NCBI RefSeq assembly: GCF_010727475.1 | Contig: NZ_AP022567.1 | Coordinates: 1,116,001-1,180,000, forward strand | Length of the DNA stretch: 64,000 nucleotides | Direction of reading: 5' to 3' | From: Mycolicibacterium mageritense | GTDB lineage: Bacteria > Actinomycetota > Actinomycetes > Mycobacteriales > Mycobacteriaceae | Part shown: piece by piece, positions 61,961 to 64,000 of the stretch | Layout: each line of letters starts with the position of its first letter | How positions within the stretch are numbered: position 1 is the first letter of the stretch | The notes under the pieces: generated by a model | Databases searched by the model: none | What the model saw: the letters and a program-made list of their open reading frames with translations, nothing else | What the model was told of the DNA's origin: nothing | Program-made: the position numbers and the translations under genes

Positions 61961-62559
61961 CGGCGTCGCAGCATTCGATTCGGCCCGGTGGCTGTGCATC
62001 GGGCGCCGTGTCACGTAAGACTGGAGGTTCGATGCGCAGCAAAGCCACGGACGACTACGACGCCGTCGCACAGTCGACGGCGTGGATCGCCGATGCCACA
62101 CGCAAGCTGGCCGGGCTGCACGCATCACCCGACGAAGCCACCCGCCATGTGGTCGATCCACGCTGGGGCGAAGGCAGCGCAGCCCTCGACCGGCTCCGCG
62201 CCAGCATCGCTCATCACATTGCGCGGCTACCGCGCCAAGGGCGGCCGATTCACAGCGTGCACGCCGGCATCAGCATCACCCACCTGGCTCTGGCGAAGTT
62301 CCTGGCCTGGCAACTGGCCGAATCGGCCGCGGCCGCCACCGCGGCAGTCGCCGACGTCGAGGTTCGGGTCGACGGGTACACCGTGTCGGACGTGCACATC
62401 CACCTGGTGGCCGTCGGAGCCGATCCGCGCGACCACACCTACCTGCACGACGGCGACCGCCTGCGGGCGCGCGCAGCAGCCCTCCTTGCCGAGATGGTCG
62501 ACACCGCACCGCACATCACGCTCACCTGGGAGGACATCGCCTTACCACCCGACCCGTAG
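61957..62559 (+). CDS. Unknown protein coupled to the ECF sigma factor
   Basis: 200 residues from ATG 61957, which overlaps the sigma stop; an in-frame ATG at 62032 (MRSKATDDYD) is the alternative. There are no membrane helices and no zinc-binding HxxxCxxC motif, so it is not a standard anti-sigma factor. The central part (HSVHAGISITHLALAKFLAWQLAES) and the strand pattern VEVRVDGYTVSDVHIHLVAVG are faintly Asp23-like. Its place suggests regulation of the sigma factor. The family is unknown. Confidence 0.72.
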   Translation: MTASQHSIRPGGCASGAVSRKTGGSMRSKATDDYDAVAQSTAWIADATRKLAGLHASPDEATRHVVDPRWGEGSAALDRLRASIAHHIARLPRQGRPIHSVHAGISITHLALAKFLAWQLAESAAAATAAVADVEVRVDGYTVSDVHIHLVAVGADPRDHTYLHDGDRLRARAAALLAEMVDTAPHITLTWEDIALPPDP

Positions 62560-62609
62560 CGGCAGCTTGGCGGTCACCTGACGGTCTCGGGTGTGGGCCA
62601 GGGACAGAC

Positions 62610-63413
62610 TCAGCCGCCGGACCGAAGGGTTTCGAGCGCCCGAGCCGAGGCGCTGCCCGGGTCGGCGCGAAAGATGATCAGATGCTGGCCGCCGGAGTGC
62701 GGCACATGCAGCCGGTTGCGGTGCAGGTACAGCTCCCCGACGCGGGGATGGCGCACATGGGTGATGCCCGGGCGGTACCCGACGTCGGCGCGGGCCCATA
62801 GTTCGCGGAATCGTTCACTGGCAGAAGACAATTCCTCGATCATCCGATGCAGTCGCCGGTCGTCCGGTGAGCTGCCGGCGACTTCCCGCAGACCGCTCAC
62901 GGCGATATCGGTCGCCTCGTCCCAGTCGACGAAGAAGTCCCGGGCGGCGGGTTCCAGCAACCGCCAGCGCAGGAAGTTCACCCCGGGCTGAAACGCAGGG
63001 GCCAACGCACGGGCAACCGGGTTGGCCGCCAGCACATCCTGGTAGCGATTGGCGACGATCGCCGGCATGGGGAACTGCTCGATCAATTCGTCGAGCCCGT
63101 CCGCGACATCCTCCAGATCACCTTGATCCCAACGGATTCCGGTCTGACCGGCGAGCTGGTGCAGATACTCGGTGCCCTTGATGTCCAGCTGCAGCGCCCG
63201 CGCGAGCGCGTCGAGCACCTGTGCCGACGGATTCTTGTCACGGCCCTGTTCGAGCCGCAGGTAGTAGTCGGAGCTGATGCCGGCAAGCAGCGCGAGCTCC
63301 TCGCGCCGCAGCCCGGCAACCCGCCGGCGTGCGCCGCCCACCAGGCCGACGTCCTCGGGCCGCACCTGCTCGCGCCGCGACCGCAGATAGTCACCCAGCG
63401 CATTGCTCTTCAC
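62610..63413 (-). CDS. XRE-family regulator with MmyB-like ligand domain
   Basis: 267 residues. The N-terminal helix-turn-helix (GARRRVAGLRREELALLAGISSDYYLRLEQGRDKNPSAQVLDALARALQ, ~27-75) is followed by an MmyB/PAS-like domain (FPMPAIVANRYQDVLAANPVARALAP ... GYRPGITHVRHPRVGELYLHRNRLHVPHS). GTG at 63413 (VKSNALGDYLRSRRE) or 63416 is preferred over an upstream start at 63470. It is divergent from the alpha/beta hydrolase gene and probably regulates it. Confidence 0.9.
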   Translation of the reverse strand: MKSNALGDYLRSRREQVRPEDVGLVGGARRRVAGLRREELALLAGISSDYYLRLEQGRDKNPSAQVLDALARALQLDIKGTEYLHQLAGQTGIRWDQGDLEDVADGLDELIEQFPMPAIVANRYQDVLAANPVARALAPAFQPGVNFLRWRLLEPAARDFFVDWDEATDIAVSGLREVAGSSPDDRRLHRMIEELSSASERFRELWARADVGYRPGITHVRHPRVGELYLHRNRLHVPHSGGQHLIIFRADPGSASARALETLRSGG

Positions 63414-63499
63414 CACCCGTCGAGCGTAAGCCTGGCCCTGCCGATACCAGGATTGACGCGGCGTTCCCACTCCTTCAGCCGCGGTCCGATGGTGGACGC

Positions 63500-64000
63500 A
63501 TGGTCGAACGACACGACATCGAGTTCCCCGGCGAAGGGGATGTGACCCTGCACGGCTGGTTGTTCCAGCCCGCCGGACCGGGACCGCATCCGGGTATCAC
63601 CATGGCGCACGGGTTCGCCGGCGTGAAGGAGCACGGGCTGGACCGATTCGCGCGCTTCTTCGCCGGCGCGGGGTTCGTGGTGCTGGTGCACGATCACCGC
63701 GGCTTCGGCGCCAGCGGCGGCTCGCCCCGCTACGACGTCGACCCATGGGCGCAGATCGCGGACTGGCGCCGGGCCATCTCATTCCTCGAGAGCCGGCCGG
63801 ACGTCGACGCCGAACGGATCGGACTGTGGGGCACGAGCTACGCGGGCGGGCACGCCATCGTGCTCGGCGCGACCGATCGGCGGCTGCGGGCCGTCGTCGC
63901 ACAGGAACCCACCATCAGCGGCTACCAGCAGAGCCTGCGCCGGGTGCCGCCCGATCAGGTCGCGAACCTCCAGGCCCAGTTCATCGAGGACGACAGGGCC
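63500..64000 (+). CDS. Alpha/beta hydrolase, N-terminal part (runs off the window)
   Basis: 167 residues are visible from ATG 63500 (an ATG at 63489 is out of frame). HGFAGVKEHGLDRFARFF carries the oxyanion-hole region, and GLWGTSYAGGHAIVLGA has the nucleophile Ser in GTSYAGG. The early HGWLFQP and VVLVHDHRGFGASGG stretches are typical of dienelactone-hydrolase/X-Pro-peptidase-like esterases. The C-terminal acid and His lie beyond the end. It is paired with the divergent XRE regulator. Confidence 0.87.
   Translation, partial: MVERHDIEFPGEGDVTLHGWLFQPAGPGPHPGITMAHGFAGVKEHGLDRFARFFAGAGFVVLVHDHRGFGASGGSPRYDVDPWAQIADWRRAISFLESRPDVDAERIGLWGTSYAGGHAIVLGATDRRLRAVVAQEPTISGYQQSLRRVPPDQVANLQAQFIEDDRA

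Overview
The window is high-GC actinobacterial DNA with the gene order of a Mycobacterium/Mycolicibacterium chromosome, most like the fast-growing M. smegmatis group. The syntenic landmarks are prrA-prrB facing arfC-arfB-arfA, gltA2, pdxH/citA, fprB, serC, sepH, cspB-like, moaA2/moaD2, rpfA behind a c-di-AMP riboswitch, moaE2/mog/moaC, and the XPB helicase. This is much the gene content of the M. tuberculosis Rv0861c-Rv0903c neighbourhood, expanded by accessory blocks. Species assignment is inferred from gene content only; no rRNA or tRNA gene is visible.

Layout. 1-7027 (minus): the end of a row of three ABC exporter half-transporters, of which one NBD has a degenerate Walker B; then a two-gene CHR-type chromate transporter and a phospholipase D-like protein. 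7107-11699: the PrrAB two-component system, the ArfABC outer-membrane operon, an FKBP-type prolyl isomerase and a small DUF2630 gene. 11706-21557: an FAD oxidoreductase, then an accessory catabolic cluster: APC permease, GntR/FadR-type regulator, PuuD-like gamma-glutamyl hydrolase, SDR, glutamine-synthetase-like ligase, aldehyde dehydrogenase, branched-chain/aromatic amino acid dehydrogenase and a small ACT-like protein. The parts fit a gamma-glutamylation route for an amine or amino alcohol. 21528-27356: a MarR regulator with a DHA2 drug exporter, YbaK, GltA2, a TetR regulator and an MFS exporter. 27356-43638: core mycobacterial housekeeping genes (PdxH, CitA, FprB with a diiron oxygenase, MetAP, SerC, SepH, an RNA methyltransferase, MarR, small membrane proteins, a glutathionyl-hydroquinone-reductase-like GST, a cold-shock protein). 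43782-48278: molybdopterin genes split around rpfA. 48337-52725: a helicase-associated protein, XPB and a VOC protein.

53121-64000 is accessory in character. It holds a large RHS/YD-repeat protein with a C-terminal HExxH metallopeptidase-like tip; a CsbD-like stress protein; a tightly overlapped six-gene Asp23/Gls24 envelope-stress operon divergent from an ECF sigma factor gene; and an XRE regulator divergent from an alpha/beta hydrolase that runs off the window.

Genes are densely packed, with many 4-base ATGA/GTGA overlaps. Several convergent pairs share or abut their stop codons, so there is no room for an intrinsic terminator. Elsewhere, strong GC-rich hairpins without U-tracts sit between convergent or tandem genes.
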